From positions 36,354 through 100,353 of the forward strand of contig JABEVE010000044.1 in assembly GCA_013044035.1 (NCBI GenBank): a stretch of 64,000 nucleotides of DNA. The letters run 5' to 3'. The notes under the pieces are model-generated. The model was not told the DNA's origin and made no database searches. It saw only the letters and a list, made by a program, of their open reading frames with translations. Source of the DNA: Burkholderiales bacterium (lineage in GTDB: Bacteria; Pseudomonadota; Gammaproteobacteria; Burkholderiales; Burkholderiaceae_C). The position numbers were made by a program, and so were the translations under genes. Below, piece after piece: positions 26,147 through 36,385 of the stretch; within the stretch, counting starts at the first letter, position 1, and every line of letters begins with the position of its first letter.

Positions 26147-26651
26147 CGGATGCTGCCCCTGCGTGTCCATGGTGTGCCGTTGCGCGCTGTTGCTGCCAAC
26201 GATGTGGGGGGCCTGAACCTATCCAGTGCGTGCGCCCCCTGGAAGATTCAATCAACGCCATCTTCAAGAGCGGCCGGTGCAGACCAAACTTGGTCCGCTC
26301 ACAGTAACGGCCATGATTCAGTGCTTGGGCACCCAATCGGCCTCAACCTTCTGTTTTCAATTTTTTACCCGATTCAGTGTACGTCCGGGAGATGTTTCAT
26401 TCTGTTCTGTAGCGCACACAAGACGCCGAAGTCGAGCGTCTGATTCCATCTTGAAGCTCCTGGGCAGATCGCCCCTGGCGGCTTCGATTGGGCGCAAGCG
26501 TCCTGAACGCGAACCTTGGGCTCTGGGGCCAAGCACGGCGGCATGAACGCTTGGGCCATGACTGGGTGCGGGAGCGCACAGACGTCCTGGGCGCAGCCTG
26601 CCATAGTCTTCTCATGGCCATCTCGGATCCACATCCTGACAAGGAGTCATC
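26147..26651. other. About 500-bp spacer between the KaiC operon and the collagen-like gene
   Basis: Several short frames exist, but none has a ribosome site or sensible composition. A locally AT-rich block near 26345-26400 is the likeliest promoter zone for the two divergent units. I could not fix a convincing -35/-10 pair. No repeats or RNA genes were recognised. Confidence 0.4.
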
Positions 26652-26885
26652 ATGAACTATTCAATCCCCGCGGTTGCATTGCTGGCAACACTCGTACTGG
26701 GAGCTTGCACAGGCCCCATGGGCCCACAAGGGAACCAAGGAAACTCGGGCAACCCGGGCAAAACCGGCATGCAAGGGATGACCGGTGATACCGGCAGCAC
26801 AGGAAGCACAGGCGATACCGGCGCTACGGGCGTTCCTGGCAAGAGCGGCGGCACCATCGTCGTCGTGCCGCCACCGGCGCAGTAA
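26652..26885 (+). CDS. Small collagen-like lipoprotein
   Basis: This 77-aa protein starts at an ATG preceded by AAGGAGT. Residues 1-20 form a lipoprotein signal with lipobox LVLGAC. The mature part, from the cysteine on, is almost entirely Gly-X-Y triplets (about 15, beginning GPMGPQGNQGNSGNPG and ending GVPGKSGG), then a short IVVVPPPAQ tail. Collagen-like repeats form triple helices and in bacteria occur in surface stalks or adhesins. This one is very small and may form a trimeric tether on the outer membrane. It stands alone between two operons and is followed by a merA-like gene on the opposite strand. Confidence 0.85.
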   Translation: MNYSIPAVALLATLVLGACTGPMGPQGNQGNSGNPGKTGMQGMTGDTGSTGSTGDTGATGVPGKSGGTIVVVPPPAQ

Positions 26886-26949
26886 GCGAGGCGCCGCCCG
26901 TTGCCGCAGGCGCAGTTGTCGCCCCGCGTGTCGAGATGGCTGGAGCCGC

Positions 26950-28482
26950 TCAACGATTCAGCCATGCCCGCAGCAACCGGCCCATGGGATGGGAGGGCTG
27001 GGTGCGCCAGCAGGCATCCGCGGCCATTTTGATGGCTTCGGCCTGGGTCGGATAGGCGTGAACCACCCGGGCCAGCGTGCGCAGGCCAATTCCAGCCTCC
27101 ATCGCCACGGAAATGCTGTTGATCATTTCACCCGCATGCCGGGCGACGATGGTGGCGCCGAGAACGGTGTCGGTGCCTTCGCGCACGTGAATTTTCACGA
27201 AGCCGTTTTCCTCGCCATCGGTGATGGCGCGGTCGACATCGTGCATCGGAACCGTGAAGGTCTTGATGGGAATGTTGCGTTCGCGGGCCTGCCGCACATA
27301 CATGCCGACGTGGGCGATTTCGGGGTCGGTGTAGGTGCACCACGGAATCGTCAAGGCGCTCATGCGCCTGCGGCCGAAGAACAGGGCATTTTCAACCGCG
27401 AGGCGCGCCGATGCCTCAGCCATATTGCTGTACTTGTGTTCGAGGCAGACGTCCCCCGCGGCGTAGATGCGAGGATTGCTGGTTCGCAGGAAGTCATCGA
27501 CGCGGATTCCTGCTTCAGGGTCGTAAGTGACTCCGGCAGCTTCCAGCTTGAGCGCTCGTACCGCCGGCATGTGACCGATTCCGGTCAGAATCTCGTCGAC
27601 CTCGGCAGTCACGACGTTGCCGTCATTGACCAACTCCACGAGTTTGTGGCCGCGTTCCACGCGAACGCTGATGGCCTCGGTGTTGAGATGAATCTCGACA
27701 CCGTCGCGGGCCAGTGCCTCGGAAACCATCTGCGCGGCGTCGCGTTCTTCCTTGGGCAGGAACAAGGGGGTATCGTGGGCAATGATGGTCTGCACGCCGA
27801 AGCGGCTGAAGGCCTGCGCCAACTCGCAGCCCAGCGGTCCACCGCCGATGACGAGCAAGCTGCGTGGCAGCGTTGTCAGGTCGAAGACCGTTTCGTTGGT
27901 CAGGTAGCCGGCTTCGGCCAGGCCAGGAATCTCGGGCAGGATGGATCGTGATCCGGTGGCAATCAACGCCTTCTTGAAGCGCAGCCGCACACTGTCGACT
28001 TCGACCGCGTCGGCGCCAACGAAGTGCGCCGAGCCGAAATACAAGTCGATTCCATCAGCCAACAGCCTCGCGGCCGAATCGATGCGGCTGATGCGGGCAC
28101 GGATGCGCCGCATCCGCTGCATCACTCCCGGGAAATCGACCTCGATCGTCGGGGGCGATACCGCGCCGAAGTTGGGTGCGTCGCGCATCTCGGCATACAG
28201 ACGCGAGCTCCGAATCATCGCCTTCGAAGGTACGCAGCCGTAGCTCAGGGAACTGCCGCCAAGTCGGTGACGTTCGATCAACGCCACGTTCATGCCAAGC
28301 CCTGCCACGGCGCGCGCGGCAGCCAACCCGCCCGGTCCCGCACCGATGATGATCAGGTGATAGACGCCGGATGGCACCGGATTGGCCCAGCCGGATGGGC
28401 AGACGTTGGCCAGAAGTTCACGTTCATGGGCGCCGTCGCCCGAGGCTGAACCGGGAGCCGTGAGGGTCGACATCGGTCTCAT
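26950..28482 (-). CDS. Mercuric-reductase-like flavoprotein with altered redox motif
   Basis: This 510-aa member of the pyridine nucleotide-disulfide oxidoreductase family has a FAD-binding GAGPGG (about 48-53), an NAD(P)-binding GGGPLGCE, a second FAD motif YAAGD and a C-terminal dimerisation domain. The active-site motif reads GGSSLSYGCVPSK instead of GGTCLNVGCVPSK. The first redox cysteine is Ser78 and only Cys83 remains, so normal dithiol-disulfide chemistry looks impossible. An extra N-terminal stretch of about 40 residues precedes the fold. It is the last gene of the carbohydrate operon, 12 bases after the glycoamylase gene. The substrate is unknown. Confidence 0.85.
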   Translation of the reverse strand: MRPMSTLTAPGSASGDGAHERELLANVCPSGWANPVPSGVYHLIIIGAGPGGLAAARAVAGLGMNVALIERHRLGGSSLSYGCVPSKAMIRSSRLYAEMRDAPNFGAVSPPTIEVDFPGVMQRMRRIRARISRIDSAARLLADGIDLYFGSAHFVGADAVEVDSVRLRFKKALIATGSRSILPEIPGLAEAGYLTNETVFDLTTLPRSLLVIGGGPLGCELAQAFSRFGVQTIIAHDTPLFLPKEERDAAQMVSEALARDGVEIHLNTEAISVRVERGHKLVELVNDGNVVTAEVDEILTGIGHMPAVRALKLEAAGVTYDPEAGIRVDDFLRTSNPRIYAAGDVCLEHKYSNMAEASARLAVENALFFGRRRMSALTIPWCTYTDPEIAHVGMYVRQARERNIPIKTFTVPMHDVDRAITDGEENGFVKIHVREGTDTVLGATIVARHAGEMINSISVAMEAGIGLRTLARVVHAYPTQAEAIKMAADACWRTQPSHPMGRLLRAWLNR

Positions 28483-28494
28483 GGTGCGCGGCGG

Positions 28495-29874
28495 CTAGAG
28501 CCAGCCACCCATGAACCCGGCGCGACGCAAGCCCGTCTGCATGATGCTGGAGCTTCGGCCCAGTTGCCACGGCAGGCCGGTACGGTAGTTCTCGATCATC
28601 AGCACAATCATGCCTTGGTCGAGCCCGAACTCGCCCACGGAGATCCAGGCTTCGGCGGCGGGCTCGCTGAAGCTTGCATTGATGCCGCTGGAACGCAGCG
28701 CCATGCCCTGCGGGCGCGCGCCATAGGCGTCGAGATTGCGGACCGCTGGCAGCACGATTTCCGGCGCAAAAACCAGCGACGCCAGGGTCGATGAGCCCGC
28801 AATGGTGCCGTCGTCGGGGCCGTAAGGCACGCCGCGCGCGGCATAGCCGTAGAACCGCTGCGGCCGACCGGCCATGAGCCGCGGCTCGGCCAACGGACCT
28901 TCACCTGCCGAGAGGCCCCAGCAGTTGTCGCCATACCCCGTAAAGCTGCGCGGATTACGAATGGCATATTCGCGCTGCACATAGGTGGCACGACGGCTGT
29001 TCTCGAAATAGTCGCAGTTCTTTTCGCGCATGAACTGGTCGCGGATACCGCGAAAGTCAATCCACGCATGCGAGAACTGGTGAATGAACAACGGGCCTGC
29101 GTAGAGATAGTCGTAGCCGTAAATGTTCTCCCATTGGTAGGTCACGGTCCACCGCTGGAAGCTTGCTTCGGTGAACGCATGCGTTGGTGAGCCCAGACCC
29201 AGCACATAGAGCAAGATGGCCTCGCTATAGCCCTCCCAGCCGTAGTGCAAAAAACCGCATTCGGGCTTCCAGCCCTGGGCAACCGTGGGGCCGTCATACT
29301 GAGCCCAGCGCCAGTCAACCCTGCGGTACAAATGGTCTGCCAGTTTGCGCAGTTCGGCTTCGGCCGGCGTGTTGGCATCGAAGTAGGTGGCGGCTGTCAG
29401 CACCCCGGCCATCAACAAGGCCGTGTCGATCAGAGACAACTCGGACTGCCACATCCGAGCGCCAGCTTGCATGTCGAGAAAGTGAAAGTAAAAGCCGCGG
29501 TAGCCAGTCGCGCTCGGGCTTCCGGTCTGGTCGCTGGCCCAAAAAAAACGCATGCAGGCGAGAACGGTTTGGACTGCGGTGTCGCGCTCGATCCAGCCAC
29601 GTTCTACCGCGATGGGATATGCCGATAGCGCAAATCCCATCACTGCAATGCTCGCCGGCGAACCGCTCCGCGAGGTGTCGGCAACCAGGCCGTTTCGCGC
29701 GTTCGTCGCCTTCGGGAAATAGTCGAAGGCCGCCCGTTGCAGGCGATCGAGCATGGCTTCGTCGGAACATTGCGCGGCCTTCTCCGAGGCGATTTCTTCG
29801 GGCCTCTCCGGGGCTTTTGCCCGCATGTCGCCAGGGGAAGGGCTGGAGTTCGGCGTGGGTACGGATGTCGGCAT
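28495..29874 (-). CDS. Glycoamylase-like glucan hydrolase
   Basis: This 459-aa protein matches the Glycoamylase family (Pfam PF10091 type) by its helical-barrel segments: FDYFPKATNARNGLVADTS near the N-terminus, then GFALSAYPIAVERGW, GWEGYSEAILLYVLGLGS, QFSHAWIDFRGIRD and GYGDNCWGLSAG. Relatives cleave beta-1,2- or other glucans. The start at 29874 is one base after the pgm stop and follows GGATGAG. No signal peptide was seen, so it probably acts in the cytoplasm on the same glucan as the GH94 enzyme at the head of the operon. Confidence 0.82.
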   Translation of the reverse strand: MPTSVPTPNSSPSPGDMRAKAPERPEEIASEKAAQCSDEAMLDRLQRAAFDYFPKATNARNGLVADTSRSGSPASIAVMGFALSAYPIAVERGWIERDTAVQTVLACMRFFWASDQTGSPSATGYRGFYFHFLDMQAGARMWQSELSLIDTALLMAGVLTAATYFDANTPAEAELRKLADHLYRRVDWRWAQYDGPTVAQGWKPECGFLHYGWEGYSEAILLYVLGLGSPTHAFTEASFQRWTVTYQWENIYGYDYLYAGPLFIHQFSHAWIDFRGIRDQFMREKNCDYFENSRRATYVQREYAIRNPRSFTGYGDNCWGLSAGEGPLAEPRLMAGRPQRFYGYAARGVPYGPDDGTIAGSSTLASLVFAPEIVLPAVRNLDAYGARPQGMALRSSGINASFSEPAAEAWISVGEFGLDQGMIVLMIENYRTGLPWQLGRSSSIMQTGLRRAGFMGGWL

Positions 29875-29875
29875 C

Positions 29876-31591
29876 TCATCCAGCCTTGCCGCGCCCAGCC
29901 CGGTGCCGCACAGCCGGCGCCGGGCTGGGCGATGATGTCGCCGGCGCGATGGCGGCATCGACAATGGTTTGCGCCTCCTTGAGGATGCGCTTCAGGTGCC
30001 CGGCGCCCTTGCTGCTCTCGGCATAGATTTTGTATAGGTCTTCCGTGCCCGATGGGCGCGCCGCGAACCAGCCACTTCTGGCGACGACCTTGATCCCGCC
30101 AATCGGCGCACCGTTGCCAGGCGCCTTGTTGAGAACGCTCTCGATCGCCTCGCCGGCCAGATCCACCGCAGCAATCTGGTGTGGAGTCAACGCCGCCAAC
30201 TGCTTTTTTTGCTGCGCAGTCGCAGGTGCCTGGACTCTCTCGGCCACCGGCGGGCTGCCGAAGGCCTTGGCCAGGTCCAGATACAGGGCACCAGGATCGT
30301 GCCCGGTGCGCGCCGTGATCTCGGCCGAAAGCAGAGCTGCCGTGATGCCGTCCTTATCGGTGGTCCAGACCGCGCCGTCACGGCGCAGGAACGCCGCACC
30401 CGCGCTTTCTTCGCCGGCGAATCCGAGGGTGCCGTCCAGCAACCCTTTGGAGAACCACTTGAAACCAACCGGCACTTCATCGACGATGCGGCCAAGCCGG
30501 CTCGCGATCTGGTCGATCAAACATGTGCTGACCACGGTCTTGCCAATGGCAGCGCGTGCCCCCCATTGGGGCCGATGCCGAAACAGGTAGTCGATGGCGA
30601 CCGCAAGATAGTGGTTCGGCGCCAGCAGACCGCCGGCGGGGGTGACGATGCCGTGGCGGTCGTGATCGGTGTCGCAGGCGAACGCGATGTCGAAGCGGTC
30701 CTTGATGTCGAGCAGGCGCTGCATCGCGTACTTCGACGACGGGTCCATGCGGATCTGCCCATCCCAGTCCAAGGTCATGAAGCGAAATGTCGCGTCGACG
30801 ACATCGCTGACGACTTGAAGATCGAGCCGATAGTGTTCCGCGATGCGGGCCCAGTAGTGCACGCCCGCACCGCCCAGGGGGTCGACTCCCATGCGGAGCT
30901 TGGCGTTGCGGATCGCGTCCATATCGACCACACTGCCAAGATCGCCGACATAGGCGCCGAGGAAATCATGGCGGTGCGTTGTCGCCGCGCCAAGGGCCTT
31001 CGCGTGGGACATGCGCTTGACGCCGTTGAGATTTTTTTCGAGCAGGCGATTGGCCTTGGCGCCGATCCAGTCTGTGATTCCCTGGTCGGCGGGCCCGCCA
31101 TTGGGTGGGTTGTATTTGAAGCCGCCATCGCGCGGCGGGTTGTGTGACGGCGTCACGACAATGCCGTCGGACAGCCGTTTGCGGCGGCCCCGGTTGTGCG
31201 TCACGATGGCGTGCGAGATGACCGGAGTCGGGGTGTATTCATCGTTCGAGGCCAGCATCACGTCGACGCCATTGGCCGCCAGCACTTCGAGCGCGCTCGC
31301 GCATGCCGGCTGCGACAGTGCATGCGTGTCGATGCCCAGAAAAAGCGGCCCGTCGATGCCATGCTTTTTGCGGTATTGGCATATGGCCTGGGTGATGGCG
31401 AGCACATGTCTTTCGTTGAAGGACGCGTCCAGGGCCGAGCCACGGTGCCCCGATGTGCCGAACGCTACGCGCTGCGCTGCAACCGTCGGGTCGGGCACAT
31501 CGGCGTAGTAAGCCGTGACGAGCTTGGCCACATCGACCAGCAGCGTCACAGGTGCTGGTTTTCCCGCGAGCGGGCTGATCCGCGTGCTCAT
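29876..31591 (-). CDS. pgm: Phosphoglucomutase
   Basis: This 571-aa alpha-D-phosphohexomutase interconverts glucose-1-phosphate and glucose-6-phosphate. The phosphoserine loop is TPSHNPP, the metal loop DTDHDRHG, the sugar-binding loop EESAGAAF and the phosphate-binding end RPSGTEDLYKIYAES. FGTSGHRG lies near the N-terminus. It overlaps the tkt stop by ATGA. In this operon it links phosphorolysis products of the glucan to the oxidative pentose phosphate enzymes. Confidence 0.95.
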   Translation of the reverse strand: MSTRISPLAGKPAPVTLLVDVAKLVTAYYADVPDPTVAAQRVAFGTSGHRGSALDASFNERHVLAITQAICQYRKKHGIDGPLFLGIDTHALSQPACASALEVLAANGVDVMLASNDEYTPTPVISHAIVTHNRGRRKRLSDGIVVTPSHNPPRDGGFKYNPPNGGPADQGITDWIGAKANRLLEKNLNGVKRMSHAKALGAATTHRHDFLGAYVGDLGSVVDMDAIRNAKLRMGVDPLGGAGVHYWARIAEHYRLDLQVVSDVVDATFRFMTLDWDGQIRMDPSSKYAMQRLLDIKDRFDIAFACDTDHDRHGIVTPAGGLLAPNHYLAVAIDYLFRHRPQWGARAAIGKTVVSTCLIDQIASRLGRIVDEVPVGFKWFSKGLLDGTLGFAGEESAGAAFLRRDGAVWTTDKDGITAALLSAEITARTGHDPGALYLDLAKAFGSPPVAERVQAPATAQQKKQLAALTPHQIAAVDLAGEAIESVLNKAPGNGAPIGGIKVVARSGWFAARPSGTEDLYKIYAESSKGAGHLKRILKEAQTIVDAAIAPATSSPSPAPAVRHRAGRGKAG

Positions 31592-33756
31592 GGTCGCGCC
31601 CCCTGTCGAGTCGATGGGTGGCGGTCCAGTTGCTGCCTTGCCGCGGCGATGACATGCTCCACATCCAGGCCGAAATGCGCTTCAACGACCTTGCCCGCTG
31701 CCGACAAACCAAAACTGCGCACACCGAGGATGGCGCCGTGCTGCCCGACATAGCGCTCCCAACCCAGGGGCGATGCGGCCTCGACCGAGACACGCGCCGT
31801 CACGCCGGGCGGCAGCACGCTGTCGCGGTAGTCCTGGCTCTCGCGCTCGAACAAATCCCACGACGGCATGCTGATGACGCGAGCCTTGATGCCCGCGCGC
31901 ATCAGCTCTTCGCGAGCACTGACGCACAGCGCCACTTCGCTGCCCGTTGCCAGCAGCAGCACGTCGGGCTGACCATCAGCCGCGTCGGCCAGTACATAGG
32001 CGCCACGTGCGAGACCCGAGGCGCTGGCGTAGAGGCTGCGGTCCACCGTGGGCAGCGCCTGGCGTGTCAGCACCAGGCTGACCGGCCGATCCGTGATCCG
32101 CATGATGACCTTCCACGCTTCCTTCACCTCATTCGCGTCGGCCGGACGCAGCAGCATCATGCCGGGCATCGCCCGAAACGATGCCAACTGCTCAACCGGC
32201 TGGTGCGTCGGCCCGTCTTCTCCCATGCTGATGGAGTCGTGGGTCCAGATGTAGATCACCGGAAGGCCCATCATCGCGCTGAGTCGGATGGCGCCCCGGC
32301 AGTAGTCGGTGAAGACAAAGAAGCTGGCGGCGAAGGGGCGAAGTTTCGACAAGGACAGACCGCTGGCCACGGCGCACATCGCATGCTCCCGAACGCCGAA
32401 ATGAAGGTTGCGGCCCGCATAGGCATGGGCCCTGTCCATCTGCGCGGAGGGCGGCTGGAAGTCGCCGGCGAAGTCGAAAGTCAGATGGGTTTTTGTCGAT
32501 GGGGCGAGGTCAGCCGCGCCGCCGAGCAACCAGGGCATGTGTGCGGCGATGGCATTGAGCACCAGACCCGAGGCCTCACGCGTGGCGATGCCCTTGGGGT
32601 CGGCTGCGAAACTCGGCAGGGCGCGGTCCCAGCCGTCGGGCAGGGAGCGGCGCTGCATCTGCCCGATTTGCAGCGCAAGGTCTGGGTACTGGGTTCGGTA
32701 GGCCTCGAACTGCGCCGTCCAGCGGGCGTGGGCACTCGCGCCGCGTTTGCCGAATTGCGCATCGAAGTGCGCCTGCACGCCGTCCGGCACGGCGAATTGC
32801 ACGGCCGGATCGAAGCCGAAGAACTCCTTGGCGAGCCGCACTTCTTCAGGACCGAGCGGCTCGCCGTGGGCTTCCTTGGTGTCTTGTTTGTGCGGCGCGC
32901 CGTAGCCAATATGGCTTTGCACGATGACAAGTGTCGGCCGGTCGTCGGTGTCGAGAAAGCGCTGCAAACTGCATGTCAGAGCATCGAGGTCGTTCGCGTC
33001 GGCAACGCGAACGACCTGCCAGCCGTAGGCCTCGAAGCGCGCGCCGACATCCTCGGTGAAGGTGATCGAGGTCGAGCCCTCGATGCTAATGTGGTTGTCG
33101 TCGTAGATCCAGCACAGATTGGCGAGCTTCAGATGACCGGCGAGTGATGCCGCCTCGTTGCTGACGCCTTCCATCATGTCGCCATCGCCACACAGGGCGT
33201 ACACGTTGTGATCGAACAGCGCAAAACCGGGACGGTTGTAGGTGGCGGCCAGCCAGGCCGAAGCCATCGCCATGCCGACACTGTTGGCTGCACCCTGGCC
33301 AAGTGGTCCGGTGGTGGTCTCGATGCCCGCAGCCGCGCCAAATTCCGGATGGCCGGTGCAGCAACTACCCGCCTGGCGAAAACGCTGTAGATCGGCCATC
33401 GTGACGGCCTGCCCGTCAGGCTCTGCATCCGCCGGGTCATCGCTCCCCGCCGTCGCCTTCACGCTGCACAGGAACAAGAGGCTGTAGAGCAAGGCCGAGG
33501 CGTGGCCGGCCGACAGCACGAAACGGTCGCGGTTCGGCCAGTCGGGCGCATTGGGGTCATAACGCAGAAAGCGCTGCCACAGGCAGTAGGCGACGGGCGC
33601 TGCGTCCAGCGGGGTGCCAGGGTGGCCGGAGTTCGCCTTCTGCACAGCGTCAATCGACAGCGTGCGCAGCGTGTTGATGCATCGCTGGTCGAGTTGCGCT
33701 GCGCCGCTCGCCTCGTTGACCTCGGCGCCGCGTTCACCCTGTTGGGGGCTGTTCAT
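31588..33756 (-). CDS. tkt: Transketolase
   Basis: This 722-aa thiamine-diphosphate enzyme has N-terminal GHPGTPLDAAP, the ThDP motif GDGDMMEG...N and the pyrimidine domain DSISMGEDGPTHQPVE with its catalytic glutamate. The ATG at 33754-33756 overlaps the stop of the DUF2090 gene (ATGA). The longer open frame upstream is spurious. It transfers two-carbon units between pentose and other sugar phosphates and works with transaldolase three genes upstream to return pentoses to hexose phosphate. Confidence 0.95.
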   Translation of the reverse strand: MNSPQQGERGAEVNEASGAAQLDQRCINTLRTLSIDAVQKANSGHPGTPLDAAPVAYCLWQRFLRYDPNAPDWPNRDRFVLSAGHASALLYSLLFLCSVKATAGSDDPADAEPDGQAVTMADLQRFRQAGSCCTGHPEFGAAAGIETTTGPLGQGAANSVGMAMASAWLAATYNRPGFALFDHNVYALCGDGDMMEGVSNEAASLAGHLKLANLCWIYDDNHISIEGSTSITFTEDVGARFEAYGWQVVRVADANDLDALTCSLQRFLDTDDRPTLVIVQSHIGYGAPHKQDTKEAHGEPLGPEEVRLAKEFFGFDPAVQFAVPDGVQAHFDAQFGKRGASAHARWTAQFEAYRTQYPDLALQIGQMQRRSLPDGWDRALPSFAADPKGIATREASGLVLNAIAAHMPWLLGGAADLAPSTKTHLTFDFAGDFQPPSAQMDRAHAYAGRNLHFGVREHAMCAVASGLSLSKLRPFAASFFVFTDYCRGAIRLSAMMGLPVIYIWTHDSISMGEDGPTHQPVEQLASFRAMPGMMLLRPADANEVKEAWKVIMRITDRPVSLVLTRQALPTVDRSLYASASGLARGAYVLADAADGQPDVLLLATGSEVALCVSAREELMRAGIKARVISMPSWDLFERESQDYRDSVLPPGVTARVSVEAASPLGWERYVGQHGAILGVRSFGLSAAGKVVEAHFGLDVEHVIAAARQQLDRHPSTRQGARP

Positions 33757-34718
33757 GGGGTCTCTCCGGCCAGGGGTTCGGTGCTGGTTCTGGCGCCAGT
33801 GGCTTGTGCCGATCGTCCACGCTCGAAAATGTCGATCCACGCGCGCAGGCGCGCGGCAATCTGGGCAGCCGCAGCAGCACGGCTCAGGGTCTGCTCCCGA
33901 TAACCCGCCACAGCATCCCAAAAACTCGTGCGGCCCACGGCAAAGCCAATGAACCCTGGAACACCTGCTGCAGTGGCGAGCCAGCGTCGCACACTGTCCT
34001 CATCGGCGCCACGGCCCAGCACGATGCAGCCGACCGCGTCGCGCCCCTCGCGCCGGACTGTTTCAACCATCCGCGCGCAATCGTCACGATTGGCGAGGCC
34101 CTCGATTTTCCAGATGTCGGGCTCGATGCCGGCGTCCTGCAAGGCGCGGACAGACTCGACCATGAGCCGTGGGCGCATGTTCAGGTCGTAAGTCGCCCGG
34201 TCACCGTTCAGGCCGGCGAGTTGCTGCTCGGTGGCAGGCACCAGAAGTTCAAACATGAGGCGGCGGTCGCTGGCTCGACAGGCATCCGAGAGCTGCTTCA
34301 AGCGCGCGACCTGGCGCAAGTTCATCGCGCGTTCGCCCTGCGGGTTGTAGCGGACCAGCACTTTGGCGAAGGTCGGGTCGAAGGCCTCGATGTGGCTGGC
34401 GAAGTCGTCTCCGTATTCAAACTTGAATTCGTCCGATCCACTGCTTTCGGTTGAAAGCGCCGTGATAAAGCCGCGCCGGTGCGCGTCTCGCAGAATGTTG
34501 GCACCGAACTCCTCGTCGACCAGGAGACCCACCGATCCGCTTGGCACGCCAGCCTCCAGTGCAAGCTGGAAACCTTCGTAAATAAGCTGCTTGCTGTCGC
34601 GGATCTGGTCGCGCTGGAGTGCAGACAGCGGCGGTTTGAAGTGAAACATCCCGGTCATGTAGGAATACCGATGGTCGAATGGCAGCAGATAAAGTGCCTT
34701 GTCGTAGCCGGGTTTCAT
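33753..34718 (-). CDS. DUF2090 aldolase-like protein
   Basis: The 321-aa product starts at the ATG overlapping the pgi stop (ATGA). It carries the DUF2090 signature: [45 protein letters not shown] and IVLGRG...GFAVGRT. The domain is best known as the C-terminal part of fused IolC-type proteins that cleave 2-deoxy-5-keto-gluconate-6-phosphate, and it has a TIM-barrel aldolase fold. Here it stands alone in a pentose phosphate operon without other inositol genes. It may be an unassigned aldolase acting on a sugar phosphate of this pathway. Confidence 0.8.
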   Translation of the reverse strand: MKPGYDKALYLLPFDHRYSYMTGMFHFKPPLSALQRDQIRDSKQLIYEGFQLALEAGVPSGSVGLLVDEEFGANILRDAHRRGFITALSTESSGSDEFKFEYGDDFASHIEAFDPTFAKVLVRYNPQGERAMNLRQVARLKQLSDACRASDRRLMFELLVPATEQQLAGLNGDRATYDLNMRPRLMVESVRALQDAGIEPDIWKIEGLANRDDCARMVETVRREGRDAVGCIVLGRGADEDSVRRWLATAAGVPGFIGFAVGRTSFWDAVAGYREQTLSRAAAAAQIAARLRAWIDIFERGRSAQATGARTSTEPLAGETP

Positions 34719-36385
34719 GGCGACTCCTTGCGTTGGCGTTGGTAGCGACGCATCAATGTGTTGGTTGAGCTGTCGTGGGTGAGCGTCGCGTTGCCGGTGT
34801 CCGCCAATTCCGTCACGATGCGCTGCGCCAGTACCTTGCCCAGTTCGACGCCCCACTGGTCGAACGAATCGATGTTCCAGATCACGCCTTGCGTAAAGAC
34901 GCTGTGCTCGTACAACGCCACCAGGGCTCCGAGCGTGTGCGGTGTCAGCCGCTGGGCCAGCAGCGTATTGCTCGGGCGGTTGCCCTCGCACACTTGCTGC
35001 GCGATCTGCGCCTCGGCCACGCCTTCGGCCTTGAGCGCTTGTTCCGTCTTGCCAAACGCAAGGGCCTCGGCCTGAGCAAACAGGTTGGCCATCAACAAAT
35101 CGTGCCGCTGGCCCTGTGGATTTTGGCTGTGGACGAAACCAATGAAGTCGCACGCCACCAGCCGCGTGCCCTGGTGCAGCAACTGGAAGAACGAATGCTG
35201 ACCATTGGTGCCGGGCTCACCCCAGACGATGGGCGAGGTCGGTGTGCTGGCCTGCTGCCCATCAGCCGTGACATGTTTGCCGTTGCTCTCCATGATCAAT
35301 TGCTGCAAGTAGGCGGGCAAGCGTTTGAGGTCGTGGTCGTAGGGCAGCACGGCCAGTGTCTCGGCACCGAGGAAGTTGTTGTTCCAAATGGCCAGCAGGC
35401 CCAGCAATACGGGCATATTGCAGGCAAGGGGTGCGCGCTGGAAATGCTCGTCCATGGCGCGAAAGCCAGCCAGCATGGAGCGAAAATGTTCCGGCCCGAT
35501 CGCGACCATGGTGATGAGGCCGATGGCTGAATCCATCGAGTAGCGCCCACCGACCCAATCCCACAACGCAAACCGGTGGCCGGGGTCAATGCCGAACGCC
35601 GCAACGGCCTCGGCGTTGCTGGAGACGGCGACGAAATGGCTGGCGACTGCGCGCTCGTCGCCGAGCTGGCCCAGGCTCCAGACACGCGCGGCATGTGCAT
35701 TGGTCAGCGTGTCGAAGGTGCGAAAGCTCTTGGAGCAGACGATGAAGATGGTTTCAGCCGCATCGAGGTCGCGCGTGGCTTCGGCCAGGTCGTTGGGATC
35801 GATGTTGGAGACGAAGCGCAGCCGCAGTCCAGCCTGGCTGTCGTGCCGCAGCGCTTCGCAGGCCATCACCGGGCCGAGATCGGAGCCGCCAATGCCGATG
35901 TTGATCACGTTGCGAATGGGTTTGCCCGTGTGGCCGAGCCACTGGCCGCTGCGGATCCGGTCGGCGAAGGTCGCCATGCGATCGAGCACGGCATGCACTT
36001 CGGGCACGACATTGAGGCCGTCGACGATGATGCGCTCGCCTGCCGGAGCGCGCAGCGCCGTGTGTAGCGCAGCGCGTTTCTCGGTGGTATTGATCGGGTC
36101 ACCGCGGAACATGGCATCCATGCGCCCGCGCAGGCCGCAGCGTTGGGCCAGTTCGACCAGCAGCGCAAGCGTCTCATCGGTCACCCGATTTTTCGAATAG
36201 TCGAGGTAGAGGCCAGCCGCTTCAACATGCAGGCGTTCGCCGCGCTGAGGATCATCGGCGAAATACCGGCGCAGATGACGCTCGCCGAGGGTGTGATGGT
36301 GCTCGACGAGTGCCCGCCATGCGGGAAGGTGGGTCAGTGGTTGCGCCAGTGGCGCCGATGGCATGGGAAGCTTGGTGCGTCTCAT
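34715..36385 (-). CDS. pgi: Glucose-6-phosphate isomerase
   Basis: This 556-aa enzyme interconverts glucose-6-phosphate and fructose-6-phosphate. It has [44 protein letters not shown] and a C-terminal QWGVELGK signature. The start at 36385 overlaps the tal stop by ATGA. An ATG seven codons later is an alternative. In this operon it would return fructose-6-phosphate made by Tkt and Tal to the start of the oxidative branch. Confidence 0.95.
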   Translation of the reverse strand: MRRTKLPMPSAPLAQPLTHLPAWRALVEHHHTLGERHLRRYFADDPQRGERLHVEAAGLYLDYSKNRVTDETLALLVELAQRCGLRGRMDAMFRGDPINTTEKRAALHTALRAPAGERIIVDGLNVVPEVHAVLDRMATFADRIRSGQWLGHTGKPIRNVINIGIGGSDLGPVMACEALRHDSQAGLRLRFVSNIDPNDLAEATRDLDAAETIFIVCSKSFRTFDTLTNAHAARVWSLGQLGDERAVASHFVAVSSNAEAVAAFGIDPGHRFALWDWVGGRYSMDSAIGLITMVAIGPEHFRSMLAGFRAMDEHFQRAPLACNMPVLLGLLAIWNNNFLGAETLAVLPYDHDLKRLPAYLQQLIMESNGKHVTADGQQASTPTSPIVWGEPGTNGQHSFFQLLHQGTRLVACDFIGFVHSQNPQGQRHDLLMANLFAQAEALAFGKTEQALKAEGVAEAQIAQQVCEGNRPSNTLLAQRLTPHTLGALVALYEHSVFTQGVIWNIDSFDQWGVELGKVLAQRIVTELADTGNATLTHDSSTNTLMRRYQRQRKESP

